Part shown: in pieces, positions 1 through 10,434 of the stretch | How positions within the stretch are numbered: the stretch's first letter is position 1 | Layout of the letters: every line of letters begins with the position of its first letter | NCBI GenBank assembly: GCA_015501055.1 | Contig: JADNYV010000025.1 | Location: 62,001-126,000 of the forward strand | Direction of reading: 5' to 3' | DNA length: 64,000 bases | Source: Mucidula mucida | Lineage: Eukaryota > Basidiomycota > Agaricomycetes > Agaricales > Physalacriaceae | Notes under the pieces: generated by a model | The model's input: the letters and a program-made list of their open reading frames with translations, nothing else | Told to the model about the DNA's origin: nothing | Databases searched by the model: none | Made by a program: the position numbers and the translations under genes

Positions 1-637
1 TACTCATTGGATTATCAGCGTGAGTCCAGACGTACACTCAGCTCACCCATCATCAATATACACCCTAGCTTTACGCCGAACCGTCCGCCATCTTATACAT
101 TCGGACGCACTTCAACCTTGAGGACGTAGTTATCGTTTCTCCGGATGCTGGAGGCGCTAAACGGTAATTCCAAACATCTTTAATACCGTCTCATCTGACT
201 CTTCACACAGGGCAACCTCAATAGCAGACCGTCTCGGCGTCGACTTTGCCCTATTCCACAAAGAACGAAAAAAGGCCAACGAGGTTTCGCGAATGGTGCT
301 TGTCGGACATGTGAAAGACAAGGTCGCGATTCTTGTTGACGACATGGCAGATACGTGTGGAACGCTTTGTCTTGCCGCACGCCACCTTGCAGAAGCTGGC
401 ACGTCCAAAGTGTACGCGATAGTCACACATGGTATTTTAAGCGGGAACGCGCTCAAATCGGTGGATGAAAGCGCGCTGGAGAAACTCATCGTGACGAATA
501 CCCTACCACAGCACGAGAACCAGGCGAACTGTGCAAAGATCGATGTTATAGACATTGGGGTTGTATTGGGAGAGGTCATCAGACGGAGTCACTACGGAGA
601 GAGCGTTTCTAAATTGTTTCACGAGGTCCCTTACTAA
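1..637 (+). CDS. Ribose-phosphate pyrophosphokinase, 3' end (partial)
   Basis: C-terminal part of PRPP synthetase, which makes phosphoribosyl pyrophosphate from ribose 5-phosphate and ATP for nucleotide, His and Trp synthesis. The gene starts left of the window. Exons read as about 1-19, 69-163 and 211-637, with introns 20-68 and 164-210; both fit in phase. Visible family motifs are [12 protein letters not shown], the [13 protein letters not shown] loop, and the PRPP-binding loop [13 protein letters not shown], followed by the [10 protein letters not shown] segment. The C terminus has the usual family length after that loop, ending HEVPY. Joining of the first 19 bases is less certain because the upstream protein is missing. 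Which PRS paralogue this is cannot be told. Confidence 0.9.
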
Positions 638-2333
638 ATTTGAAAGAGTAGATGATTGTACTCATAGATGTATTGTAAAGACATGGTGATTTCGTTAGTC
701 AACATCGACGTTCACTTCATTGCGCCGGGAAAGGTATACTTGAGGGGGTTTCGCTTGATCGGCAAACGTTCCTGTTCTAGCCAGACAGGAAGGTTCCTCT
801 TCGTGTCTTTATTTTGTATCGTGAGATCTTTCTGTTTTGAAAAGCCCACAACGCGAGCTCTACATGGGTTCTGTGGCCCCGATACTGTAGAAAGTTTCAT
901 CATGAACATTTAACACTATGCAGCAAGCTTCACGATGTCATGAGCCGCCACGATTGGCGCTGTGCGGCGTGTCGCCAATATAGCATCACTGAGGACAAGT
1001 TGTTAAACCCCGACTAGAAAGAAATGGACGCGCGGGCTTCGTGAACCCCAGATTGTGTGTTGTTTCCTCTGCTGATCATATCAACGCATATGTAGTTCCC
1101 GTCGATTGATTTTCTGGAAGTGGCCAAAGGTGGGTTTCGAGCCAATTTGAAAATGCAACGAATAAACCGGGCCGCCGTTCCAGCATCGGCATATCGGCAC
1201 GGGTTCGACGAGTCGTCGTAAGTACCATGTCGCTCCTTGTCACCATTTTCGTTCTTGTGTTTCTTACAGAGTTGATCCCGTGGCTTGGGAAATCTGTACT
1301 GCTTGAAATTGTGCGTCAACACTTTGGCGAGGCTTTCTTGCGCTCTCCCGCTGACGGACACCCGCTTCCAGTGCTGTTCGCTGTATCTGAAAATCTTTCA
1401 TCCGTCACAAGCGGCTCGGCAGCGCCAGCTCGAGACCAATATCCTCAACACGAAAGCAGAGCTCTTGAAGACTAGTACACATGATTAATTTGCCAGAAGG
1501 GCCAAGCTATGGCGTATTCTTGACAAAGGTCTTGCAGACTTGGATAAGCTGTGTGGCGTCGTTTGTCGGAGATTATCAATTGATTCCGCGACGCAAGACT
1601 CGGAGATTGCGTCTGTCAAGTCGGGTTGTTCGATCAGGTTCAACTCTGTCCTTTGAATGTCCACCACGGGCGTCCACTTTGTTGTAGGACGGCGGTACCG
1701 GAAATCAGCGCTGTCTACCTTCCCCATGGATGGTTTGGGCCCATTCAATGGTGCTTCGCACTGCCTTTCGCACCGAAAGGTAGATGGCCAACCTTCTTCC
1801 GGTTCGGTACTGATGTGAACATTAGGCTCTGTCAGCGTGGGCATGTGGTAAATGGCCTGCAAACGAGTTTTTAAAGTAGGAGAACGTGTGGTAAAGGACA
1901 TATGCGGTAAGGAATCTAAACATGACTACGCCTCCCCGTGTTGATCAGGCAACAGTGAGCTCGGAGATAAAGACGGAAGCGGAGACTGCAGGCAAAACGA
2001 AAACGTCGTAGTAGTCTTCTTGCTACACGGAATGGGCGCTTTGATCCGACAAACAGCGGGAAACCGTCCGGGACACGTCACAAGCGTCAAGGAATCTTGC
2101 CGAGTTACTGAAGTTGTAGAGAAATGGCTTCTGGATTCAATGTTTTGTAACGCAGTTAAGGCGGATCTTTGGCTGGAGGTGAACAGTAGGTGAACATGAT
2201 AACGCGCATCGGCATGTGATTGTGACCCGATGCTTGAAAAGTGACGTCAGGAACGGACTTGACGGCTCTCCGGGAATGTCTTCAAAAGCCGTTTCCAACT
2301 TGCTCTCTCACCACTACCATCTCATCTCACACA
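638..2333. other. 1.7-kb stretch with no supported gene
   Basis: Several short ORFs occur. The longest is a 138-codon minus-strand frame at 1485-1901. It shows no recognisable domain, no clear flanking splice sites and no signal peptide. The last part, before 2334, should hold the malate synthase promoter and 5' UTR. I see no tRNA, repeat or transposon end. Confidence 0.4.
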
Positions 2334-4106
2334 ATGGTTGCAGGCGTAAACATTCTCACCAAAGTCGCCCAAAATACGCAGGCCGTCATCCTAACCGACG
2401 ATGCCCTCACCTTCCTCGCTGCCGTCCACCGTACCTTTGAGTCGACTAGGCAGACCTTGCTTGCCGCTCGCCAGGACTCACAGCGCAAGTTGGACGGTGG
2501 TTCTGCTCTGGATTTCCCCGCAGAAACCGCGCAGATACGCGCTGAACCGTCCTGGCATTGCGCCCCGCCCGGTCCTGGACTGGAAGACAGGAGGGTTGAA
2601 ATCACAGGACCCACCGACCGCAAGATGGTCATCAATGCTCTCAATAGCGGAGCTAAGACATTCATGGCCGACTTTGAAGGTATGTCTTATGTGGCGATAC
2701 TTGTCCCATGACTCAATTAGGAATACACAGATTCCAGTGCACCCACTTTTGCCAACATGATAAACGGCCAGCTGAACCTACACGACGCCGTTAGAAGACA
2801 GATTGACTTCGAATCCAATGGCAAAGCATACAAGCTCTCCGACAAGCCTGCCACTTTGATCGTTCGGTATGTGAATGTAGTGTTTCTCAATTGCGCTCTA
2901 ACATTCTATATTAGTCCCCGCGGATGGCACCTTGATGAGCCTCGTATCTCCATAGACAACAGCCCCATGTCAGGCTCCCTTTTCGATTTCTCACTCTACT
3001 TTTTCCACAACGCGAAAGAACTCATTCAGCGGGGTTCCGGTCCTTACTTTTATCTTCCCAAGATGGAGCATTATCTCGAAGCGCGTCTCTGGAATGACGT
3101 TTTCCTCTTCGCTCAGTCGTACATCGGTATCCCACATAACACCATCCGTGCGACCGTCCTCATCGAAACTATCCCGGCCGCGTTCCAAATGGAAGAAATT
3201 CTGTTCGAGCTCCGTAATCATTCTTCTGGCTTGAACTGTGGTCGTTGGGACTACATTTTCAGCTTCATCAAGAAGCGTCGCGCTGATCGCAGTGCTGTCC
3301 TTCCTGATCGCAAAGACGTGACGATGACGGTTGGCTTTATGGATTCATACGTTCGTCTCTTAATCCAGACTTGCCACAAGTAAGTTGCATAGTACCTTGC
3401 GACGCTGTTTCCATCTCATCATGTGCTCAGACGCAAAGTTGCTGCTATGGGTGGAATGTCTGCACAAATTCCTATCAAGGACGACCCCAAAGCCAACGAG
3501 ATTGCCATGGAGAAGGTTCGCGCAGACAAACTTCGTGAAGTCACCGCCGGACACGATGGAACTTGGATCGCTCATCCCCTTATCAACAAAATCGCTATGG
3601 AGGTCTTCAACAAACACATGCTTGGCCCTAACCAGTATCATGTCCGCCGTGAAGAGGTCCGTGTCTCTGCCGCCAATCTTCTCGACACGAAAGTTCCCGG
3701 ACAAATCACTGCCGAGGGTGTGCGCTCTAACATCGAGTGTTCGCTAGCCTACACAGGAGCCTGGATTGGTGGCAATGGGTGTATTCCGCTGAATTATTTG
3801 ATGGAGGATGCGGCAACAGCCGAAATCACTCGGGTGCAACTTTGGCAATGGGTGCACTATCAGTCGCGGTTAGAGACTGGCGAGATCATCACAACGGCTC
3901 TGCTAGACAAGTGGATTGACGAGTTGTCGCCTGGCATCAAAAAGATCGCACCTGGCGTCAAAGACACTGACCTGTCGGTTGCTGTTGATTATCTCAAAGG
4001 GCAAATCAGGAAGGATTGGCCTAGCGAATTTTTGACCAGTGACTTGATGCCGTACCTAGCCGCCAAAGACGGTGTGGAGGCTCAGTTCACTCGATCTGCC
4101 TTGTAA
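2334..4106 (+). CDS. Malate synthase (glyoxylate cycle)
   Basis: Condenses glyoxylate with acetyl-CoA to malate, the second glyoxylate-bypass enzyme, needed for growth on acetate and fatty acids. Exons are 2334-2679, 2731-2866, 2915-3379 and 3431-4106, giving about 540 residues, the normal length of the A-type enzyme. Conserved blocks run through the protein: [20 protein letters not shown], the [12 protein letters not shown] loop, [20 protein letters not shown] with the metal-binding glutamate region, [13 protein letters not shown], and the late [20 protein letters not shown]. The ATG at 2334 lies just before the first conserved block. The C terminus is SAL, not a canonical SKL-type peroxisomal signal, so location (peroxisome or cytosol) is open. 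The gene converges on the SET gene with only 96 bp between the stop codons. Confidence 0.96.
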
Positions 4107-4202
4107 TCCCAATCCCACTTTTTGTGTCTCCTTAGTCTGTAGTCGTCATGCATTGTACCAGTATTTTACGCAATTGTTGGAAAGAATCATTTGTAACAAA
4201 CT

Positions 4203-5594
4203 TTACTTGTCTTCCATTATGATTTCTACGCCGTTTTCCTTAGCGAGATCAATGGCATCGCTTCGTTTCCGTCCAATATACTGTAGCGCGTCGTTCAAAA
4301 TGTCGCGTTGTCCTATACAAGTCATGCCAAAGTCAGTAATTCATTTTATTGATGTGCGAATCAGTCACCTTGAACGTAATCAAGAAGCATTGTAGCGACG
4401 TCTGAACGAACTTCATTCGAAGAAGTAGACGGGAATCGCTCTGCAAGGTTTTGTAATGCTTCCTCAAGTACGTCGGCAGTTTCCAGCATGAGCTCGTAAT
4501 CCGTCGTTCCGAATCCTCCTGCTGGGCGACAAATTCAGTGAAGCCAGTCCACACATCATCCATTCCCTTTGCATCGCGAGAAATCTCCCACTTGTTGCCT
4601 TGAATTTTCAGGAGCATGGTGTCGTCCGGATTTGTAGGGAGTGTGAATCCATACCCTAGGATGAGCTCGGAGTTGGGTTTTGGGCCGTAATTGTTGAACA
4701 GCTCTTGGCCGGCGGGCGTCGGTTTGTGGACGCAGAGGGCGATGGAGGGTGATGTGTTTTTCATGGATGGGTTCGGGTGGTAGAGACGACCCACGACACG
4801 GGATGCGCGCGCGCGTGGTTGAGCGCGTCTACCCCGGGGAGAAGGACGGGCCCTGTGTAGAAGAGGATACGAGGGTCGGGGTTGCACTTAGGAGGCTAGA
4901 GGGAAAGGCTCTAGATGATAGGTGTGTCGCAGATTCGAGATATAATTCCCTGTTGTGGGGCATAAGTATGGAAGTGTTTGCGCCACATGAAAAACCAACC
5001 AGGTGAACTGCTCTCCCCATGTCTTGTTGGTGGATCCCACGACAGCGCGGCATGCGTTCCATTCTTGTTTCCAGGCATTCCTGCGGTCGAGAATCGCGCC
5101 GTGCATGTTCGTGCCACGAAACATCGCGTGTTCCGTGTCCGTGAAATGCAACCCAGTCCGTAATTTCTCGCGGGACGGCAGCATCTTGACGTACGGGCCA
5201 TGATCCAGCTCGGGTATGGTACTAGATCGGAAACGGTAAGGCCTAGGACGTCTTCCGAGCAGCCATCACCTTTGATCGTCGAGGATTTGGTGAAAACACA
5301 GATACGAGGATATGCATTGACGTTCAGACCAGTCAGAGAGCGGTGTATTTGGTAATAGTTTATGCAAAGCTTTGAGAGCGACATCAGTGGTGATGGCCAA
5401 GCTGAAAGGGCACGAGACGATGGTGGTATCGGCAGGGATGGTTTCTTTCGCAATTATAGAAAACCCAGATGGTACTGCGTGTGTTATAGACAAGATTATT
5501 GGTGTATTACAATCAGAGTACCTTTCTTGAATTCGGCTGAAGGGTGAAAGCTACCACCGCGTTCGATGAGCCATGTCAGAAATTCGGCGGACAT
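4203..5594 (-). pseudogene. SET-domain methyltransferase (Rubisco-LSMT/Rkm-like), with three apparent frameshifts
   Basis: Probable lysine methyltransferase of the SET/Rubisco-LSMT-like group; the substrate is unknown. Reading leftward: exon 1 5594-5522 (MSAEFLTWLIERGGSFHPS), exon 2 5474-5270 (PSGFSIIAKETIPADTTIV), exon 3 5221-5000, exon 4 4949-4369, exon 5 4312-4203. The SET signature is present: GVDALNHARAHPVSWVV followed by LFNNYGPKPNSELILGYGF. All introns fit in phase, but inside exon 4 the frame must change three times, near 4835-4875, 4755-4790 and 4511-4545. Each time one base appears to be missing. No GT-AG intron of credible size can replace these changes. The C-terminal helix region (TADVLEEAL, then GQRDILNDALQYIG) is otherwise well preserved, so either the gene died recently or the consensus sequence has deletions. 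I label it pseudogene as read. Confidence 0.72.
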
Positions 5595-6047
5595 GAGCGA
5601 AAAAAAGCAAGGTCGCGGTCGGCTATTGCCGGCGATACGCGCTCGTCTGTCAGGTTTCCATAGTACTCGGATATACATGTTTGACTGAATGACCACACTC
5701 GCATCAAGCCTAGGCTTGATGTGTACGGTGTTCGATAAGCGCCCAATCAACCCACGCAGTATGACACATTCCGATGTCACAACTGCTGTTGAATCTGCTG
5801 TTGTGGGGCGTTGAACGTGTCCACAGCAGTATTCTTGTAGATGTTGCTCGTGTGCTTAATGAAAACAGTATTGTCTACGTCTTCCGAGTTGTTCATTTCG
5901 AGGGATTACAGAATATAAATGGGATAGGAGGAAGTAAGAGGGGAGCGTAAGGAAACGATGCTGCACTCAACGACCGCGCTGGGCCTTCTCCAGAACTGGG
6001 AAAGAAACGCCACGAATCAGCAAGAGAATGAAAGAAGATTTGAAAAA
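5595..6047. other. Intergenic, 5' of the SET gene
   Basis: About 450 bp between the SET start and the cofilin stop, both on the minus strand. It should contain the SET-gene promoter and the cofilin 3' UTR. No gene is seen. Confidence 0.4.
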
Positions 6048-6607
6048 CTACGCACTGCTTTCATGGGAGACCTCGCTGAAGTCCGTTCCCTGAATTTCGA
6101 GGGCAACACCGACGAGCGAGCGTCGCAAGGCATCCTTGGAGGATGCGAACAACATCTTGTCCTTGATCTTAGCGTCGTCCGGTGACCTTATCACAGAGCA
6201 TCAGTGTCCAGTGGCGAAAAGCAAGATAGCGACCAAAGAACGAAGACTCGGTGGCGTCCGTGTGGAATCGTGGAGAATGGCATATCAGAGGCAGACATAC
6301 CAGGAAAAGAAACAGATCTTGTTACGCTTGCCCTCGCCCTCTTTCTCAAACTCAAAGTCGTACACAGCCCATCTGCAAGCCGCCTCTGGGAGATCGGCAA
6401 TAAAGTCGTCGTAGGACGCAGAGTCGGACGTTTTCTCGACAACGATCTCCTTTGCATCGTCGCTAATGCGATAGATGATGTACTTTGTCTTCTTGCCCAG
6501 TTTGAGGGTCTGGAATTCCTCAAGACATTGGGGAGTCGCGCTGATGCCAGAGGCCTGCAGCGATACTGAGCTCGACGTCGTGAACGATGATCAAACAGAC
6601 TTACCAT
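6048..6607 (-). CDS. Cofilin / ADF actin-depolymerising factor
   Basis: Binds and severs actin filaments in the cytoplasm. Exons are 6607-6605, 6554-6301 and 6186-6048; the product is 131 residues, typical for fungal cofilin. It begins MASGIS and shows the ADF fold in order: [20 protein letters not shown], the [20 protein letters not shown] segment, [20 protein letters not shown] (actin-binding helix start) and [16 protein letters not shown]. The first coding exon is just the start codon: the intron begins directly after ATG with gtaagt. This fits the conserved 5' position of introns in fungal cofilin genes. The gene shares a 98-bp head-to-head upstream region with PEX14. Confidence 0.95.
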
Positions 6608-6705
6608 GGTACTACAGTTCAAGGGAGATGGTGGTTGAAACGAGAGGTTGATGTTGCGGTGGCTGTGTCTTGAATCACCGCTTTGGGACCGGGTTCCAGC
6701 TCTTC
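6608..6705. promoter_or_regulatory. Shared bidirectional promoter, cofilin / PEX14
   Basis: Only 98 bp separate the cofilin ATG (minus) from the PEX14 ATG (plus), so both 5' UTRs and core promoters must lie here or overlap the genes. No clear TATA box is visible. The role is inferred from geometry only. Confidence 0.6.
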
Positions 6706-8053
6706 ATGGCCGACGATGACCAGGCCCAGAACGCTGGCGGTCCTTCCACGCCGCCAGCGACGACGACGACAACTGAAATTCTGCCAAACGTCGTAGAGGA
6801 CAGGCACAGCTCGTCCATCGCGCTCGCACATTCTTGACTTCTCCTGCAGTCCAGCACCAGGATCTGTTTGCCAAGCGCCGTTTTCTGCTCGACAAAGGTC
6901 TCAATGAGCCTGAAATTGAAGGTCTCCTACGCGAGCTGGTAGGTGTATATATTGGACGCGCGACATGGTTGTTTACGCGCCTAGCAGCCGCCACAATTAC
7001 CGGCAATACCGCCTAGGACTTACCCGTTGCCGCCGCCGTCAAATCTGCCCAATCTCCTCATTGGAATATTCAGACTGTTCTCTTGGATAATGGGCGGAAC
7101 TGCGGCCCTTGCTTTCGTTTACTATGTATGCCCAGTCATCGTTCACGTCTTCTCAGTTAACAGATGCCTTTAGCGTTACTTCCTACCAAAGGTCATCCAG
7201 ACTTCGGTCGCCCGTCATTCCCTTAGGAATCATCATATCAATTTGCTACGAAAGTTGACTGCTTCTCTTTCTACTCTCAAAGAAGCACAGGCCGAGAATC
7301 TGACCGTCTTGCCCAAGGCAAACAAGTTCTCGGAACCCTCGTACTTTGTCAGCTGCCGCTCATTGAAGGCTCTTCTGAAAGAAGCACAAGAACGCAGCAT
7401 CGCAGTGTCTGATATTCATCCTATGACACTTCTCCGCTGTGGGATACAAGATTTGCTGTTGGGAAAGAAGGCGACGAAGCGAAAGTGACGACCGAAGATC
7501 TATTCCGACTTATGGAGAGTCATATCACTTGGCTGCTTTCAGAAGAGGGCGTGCAATATGAGGTCAGCCTCTTCGTTTCCTCCGTCTTCGCAACTCAAAC
7601 ATCCTATAGCATAAACTTTGGGAAACGCTTTCGACCTATTCCATATTCAGATCTGAACCGGTAGAGTCAGACGCCTCGGGCGTCGTGCGTTGGACATATG
7701 AGGCTCCGGTACCCTCTGGCCCGTCTCCACTCATGGACTCATTGGAAAAGCTGTCAAGTACATTGCCCAAAGACACGAAAACGCGAACTGTTCCACTACA
7801 ACATACACTCCAGTCGCTTTCCGACTTGACAGGTTACATCAGCGCCCAAGTATATGCGCCCTACCGCTCTGGGGCAAACGCCTCTCCCGCTGCGGAAGAA
7901 TTCAAACGCGAGGTACGAACATTGAAGGGCTTGGTGCTCAATAGGTGCGCGTTCTCCTCCCGGTGATTATTGATTTTCATGTGAAAATTCAGACGATCTT
8001 TCATGCCCGCTGTGTCACACCCCACTCCACCCGTCTCTCCTCCTCCTGCCTGA
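6706..8053 (+). CDS. PEX14: Peroxin 14 (peroxisomal docking protein), with one clear frameshift
   Basis: Docking-complex membrane protein that receives PEX5/PEX7 cargo at the peroxisome. The PEX14 N-terminal domain is clear: ARTFLTSPAVQHQDLFAKR followed by LDKGLNEPEIEGLLREL, which binds receptor WxxxF motifs. A Pro-rich stretch and one hydrophobic segment (LIGIFRLFSWIMGG... up to 7125) follow, then a coiled-coil-like region (LLRKLTASLSTLKEAQAEN). Introns are 6939-6987, 7126-7173, 7563-7609 and 7945-7992; the end is PPVSPPPA. Near 7455-7470 the frame must shift by one missing base to pass from LRCGIQDLLLG to EGDEAKVTTEDLF. The junction after MADDDQAQNAGG needs either a 59-nt intron at 6740-6798 with a weak donor (gtcctt) or another missing base. 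Confidence 0.88.
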
Positions 8054-8102
8054 ATTGTGTATGTAAGAGCAATGTGTATACTAGGTATAGACTAATATTA
8101 GG

Positions 8103-8680
8103 TCAACTTGATTTCTCAATCGCTACTTCAATGCTACCGGGAATCAATCTGTTCGCAACGTCCGTAACTTGAAGCTCCTTCCACAATTTGGACGCCATGT
8201 TGTTACCCTTCTCGCTTGTTTCGAAGGGTAAGAAGCTGCGAACTAACAAGTACGTTACTCTTTCTTCGCCGAAGGACGCACTTGAGGTTGGATCCTGTCA
8301 GGGGATACAAATCTGCCGTGACTCTCTTTCCCAGCTCAAGTGCATGAAGAGTAAAAGTAGCTCCATGCTCTGGCGATTTCGCACGTAGGTAACTTGGGCA
8401 AGTACTTGACGATCCAGTTCAGATCCCGATCCAACTCTGTGGCTACGAACGCTGGACACTTGCCGTTTACCAACACCTCATTGACGTCGACGTGTTTTGC
8501 AAGAGCCCGTACGAACATGCCATTGAAGAGTTTACTGTCGTTGCAACGGTTGACTCTTGAGAACGTTTTGGGATCATTCATCCCACTTGAACAGTGACTG
8601 GTCGTTTGGGAGTGGGTGACCGAAGATGGGAGAGCGTCCCTGGCTCCTTGAGCTCACGATGGTAAGGTGCGAAGGAGAAT
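8103..8680 (-). pseudogene. Decayed SDR fragment, relative of the adjacent SDR gene
   Basis: Remnant of a short-chain dehydrogenase. The order of recognisable pieces matches SDR C-terminal halves: LTIVSSRS (strand before the catalytic Ser), NDSKLFNGMFVRALAKHVDV (an active-site-like SK followed by the helix), VLVNGKCPAFVATEL, then GKESHGRFVSPDRIQP and EKGNNMASKLWKELQ. These pieces are in different frames with stops between them and no fitting introns. No Rossmann glycine motif was found upstream, so the N-terminal half is missing or unrecognisable. It lies just downstream of the intact SDR gene on the same strand, suggesting an old tandem copy. The left boundary is the TGA at 8103-8105; the right one is approximate. 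Confidence 0.7.
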
Positions 8681-8997
8681 CAGAGATAGATGATTTTCGG
8701 AGCAGCGGGTGGAGATAGATGGTGGCGGATAGATGGAGCAACGCTTCGTTACCTGTGGACGGGGACTTGGAAAGCTGATCGCATTCATGCCAGCTGCATA
8801 CTTAGGGGCCTGATTCCCTCTGTGCAACGCCGCTGGCGCGCCGCATTGCTTCGCTATCGCTGTCCTACCAGTTGCGGTACGACCTCTGTCTTTCTACTTG
8901 AGCACCTATCATTCTTACATAAAAACTGTCCGAAGACCGTCACGGTGTATTGACCTCAACCTCGAATGGAAACGAAAAGAGGCCCGACAAGTACTGA

Positions 8998-10071
8998 TCA
9001 ATCTTTTACCACATCGATGGAGGAAGGAGCGATATTCTTCACAGCAGCCCACGTTTCCTCCCAAAGCTTTGATTCGACCTCTCTACTTCCAGTGAATGGG
9101 ATACTTGGAGACCCGGAGTTAGACACAGGAAAACATGCAGAGATAAATAAAAGGGAAAATTACCTTGTCAGATGCGCATTCGTGATGAGATGGCCGTGGG
9201 TATCTGCCTCGCCCGCTGCAGCCAAGATGATCAAGCGTGAGCCGACCTCTGGAGTACGGGATTGCTTGACAAAGTAGAACAGAGGCAGAATAGGCCGCAA
9301 GTACGACGGCGCATCCTTCGCCAGGTTCGTCCGAACAGCACCAGGGCACACGTTGTTCACGATAACCTGGGAGGCATCCACACGCTCTGCTAGCGATTTG
9401 ACGAACATCGCCAGTACTAGCTTGGACCTCCCGTACTGAGGCTGTGGCGCGAAACCTTCAGGTGCGGACATGGAGTCAAAAACAGATCGTCCGGGGAGCA
9501 CTGGGACTGTGGCTTGTGTAGCCATCTCCGACCCTACGAATGTGATGTGGGATGGGGATGATTTGCGGACGGAGGTGGCGCGTAGAAGGGGGAGGAGGAG
9601 GATGCCAAGAAGGGCTGTTGAAACGTAGTTGACTTGGAAAGTCATCTCTCGTTGAGTTTGAGGAGACACTTGATATGAGAAGGCGTACATCCCGGCATTA
9701 AACACGGCAATATCTAGCTCTGCGATATCGCGCTGGATGGCCTCGGATAAGTTGACCACGGATTTCTCCGAAGCGAGGTCGAGCTCGTATATGAGGATTT
9801 CTGGTTGGACCGGGAGCGCCACGACAACGGGGTCGGCGAGAAGCTGGGTTTTAGCGGATTCGCCGTTTGCACGCGTCCTGACGGTAATAATGAGTCGGGA
9901 AATACGACGCTGCAGGAGGTGGAGGGAGGTGGCGAAGCCCAGCCCACTGTTGGCCCCAGTGACGAGCGCTGTCTGGCCTTCGAATGCTAGGGCTTTGGGA
10001 AGCGGTGATACCCGCGGCTGTCCAAAAGGCATTGCGATATAATGACGAACGTCTCTTCGAGTTTGAGGCAT
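8998..10071 (-). CDS. Short-chain dehydrogenase/reductase (retinol-dehydrogenase-like)
   Basis: NAD(P)-dependent oxidoreductase with unknown substrate. Two exons, 10071-9164 and 9103-8998, give about 337 residues. From residue 1: the Rossmann motif TGANSGLG at about 38-45, the NAG motif at 125-127, the catalytic-Ser strand ITFVGSE near 176-181, and YGRSK with catalytic Tyr and Lys near 213 and 217. The C-terminal exon encodes VESKLWEETW, a feature shared with the neighbouring decayed copy. A second in-frame ATG (MPFGQPRV, residue 14) may be the true start. The class resembles fungal WW-oxidoreductase/retinol-dehydrogenase-like SDRs; no neighbour indicates a pathway. Confidence 0.92.
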
Positions 10072-10434
10072 TTATATTGGGGCTCTCTGAGCTCGTCGGA
10101 AAACCCGAGCAGGCGCGGTTCGGAACACCCGTCGGAAAAGCAGACTGATGAATATATCAGCAGAGGCAGCATTGATCCGTGCCAAGATTTTGACAGGAAA
10201 TCGACGATTGAAAAAAGTTGAAGTTAGACATTGACGCGTCGATGAGTGACCGAATAAACCATGTGATCGCTGAATGGGCCTGAAAGGCAAGTCCCACATT
10301 TCGCCCCAGCTCACAGTTCACAACGTACATCACGGCAATATCTCGATAGCACGCATACACAGACAAATCGTTACATTAGTAGTACAGTGTATGTAGAGAC
10401 CTGGTCCATTTGTAGTCCATGCCAAGAGCAGTGA
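10072..10434. other. Intergenic, upstream of the SDR gene
   Basis: 363 bp between the SDR start and the metacaspase stop, both on the minus strand. It probably holds the SDR promoter and the metacaspase 3' UTR. Nothing else is seen. Confidence 0.4.

Noticed and set aside
157..579. 140-codon minus-strand ORF opposite the PRPP synthetase exons
   Set aside because: It is antisense to a clearly conserved coding exon and shows no domain; a shadow frame.
1485..1901. 138-codon minus-strand ORF as a gene
   Set aside because: No recognisable family and no supporting introns or neighbours; mentioned only in the intergenic note.
4505..4570. Intron to explain the third SET-gene frame change (gtgtgg...cccag, 33-36 nt, with a ctgaa branch-like site)
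   Set aside because: Both possible lengths are multiples of three, so removal does not change the frame.
4850..4880. An 18-nt gtatcc...cacag intron in the SET gene
   Set aside because: Too short for the spliceosome; other introns here are 35 nt or longer.
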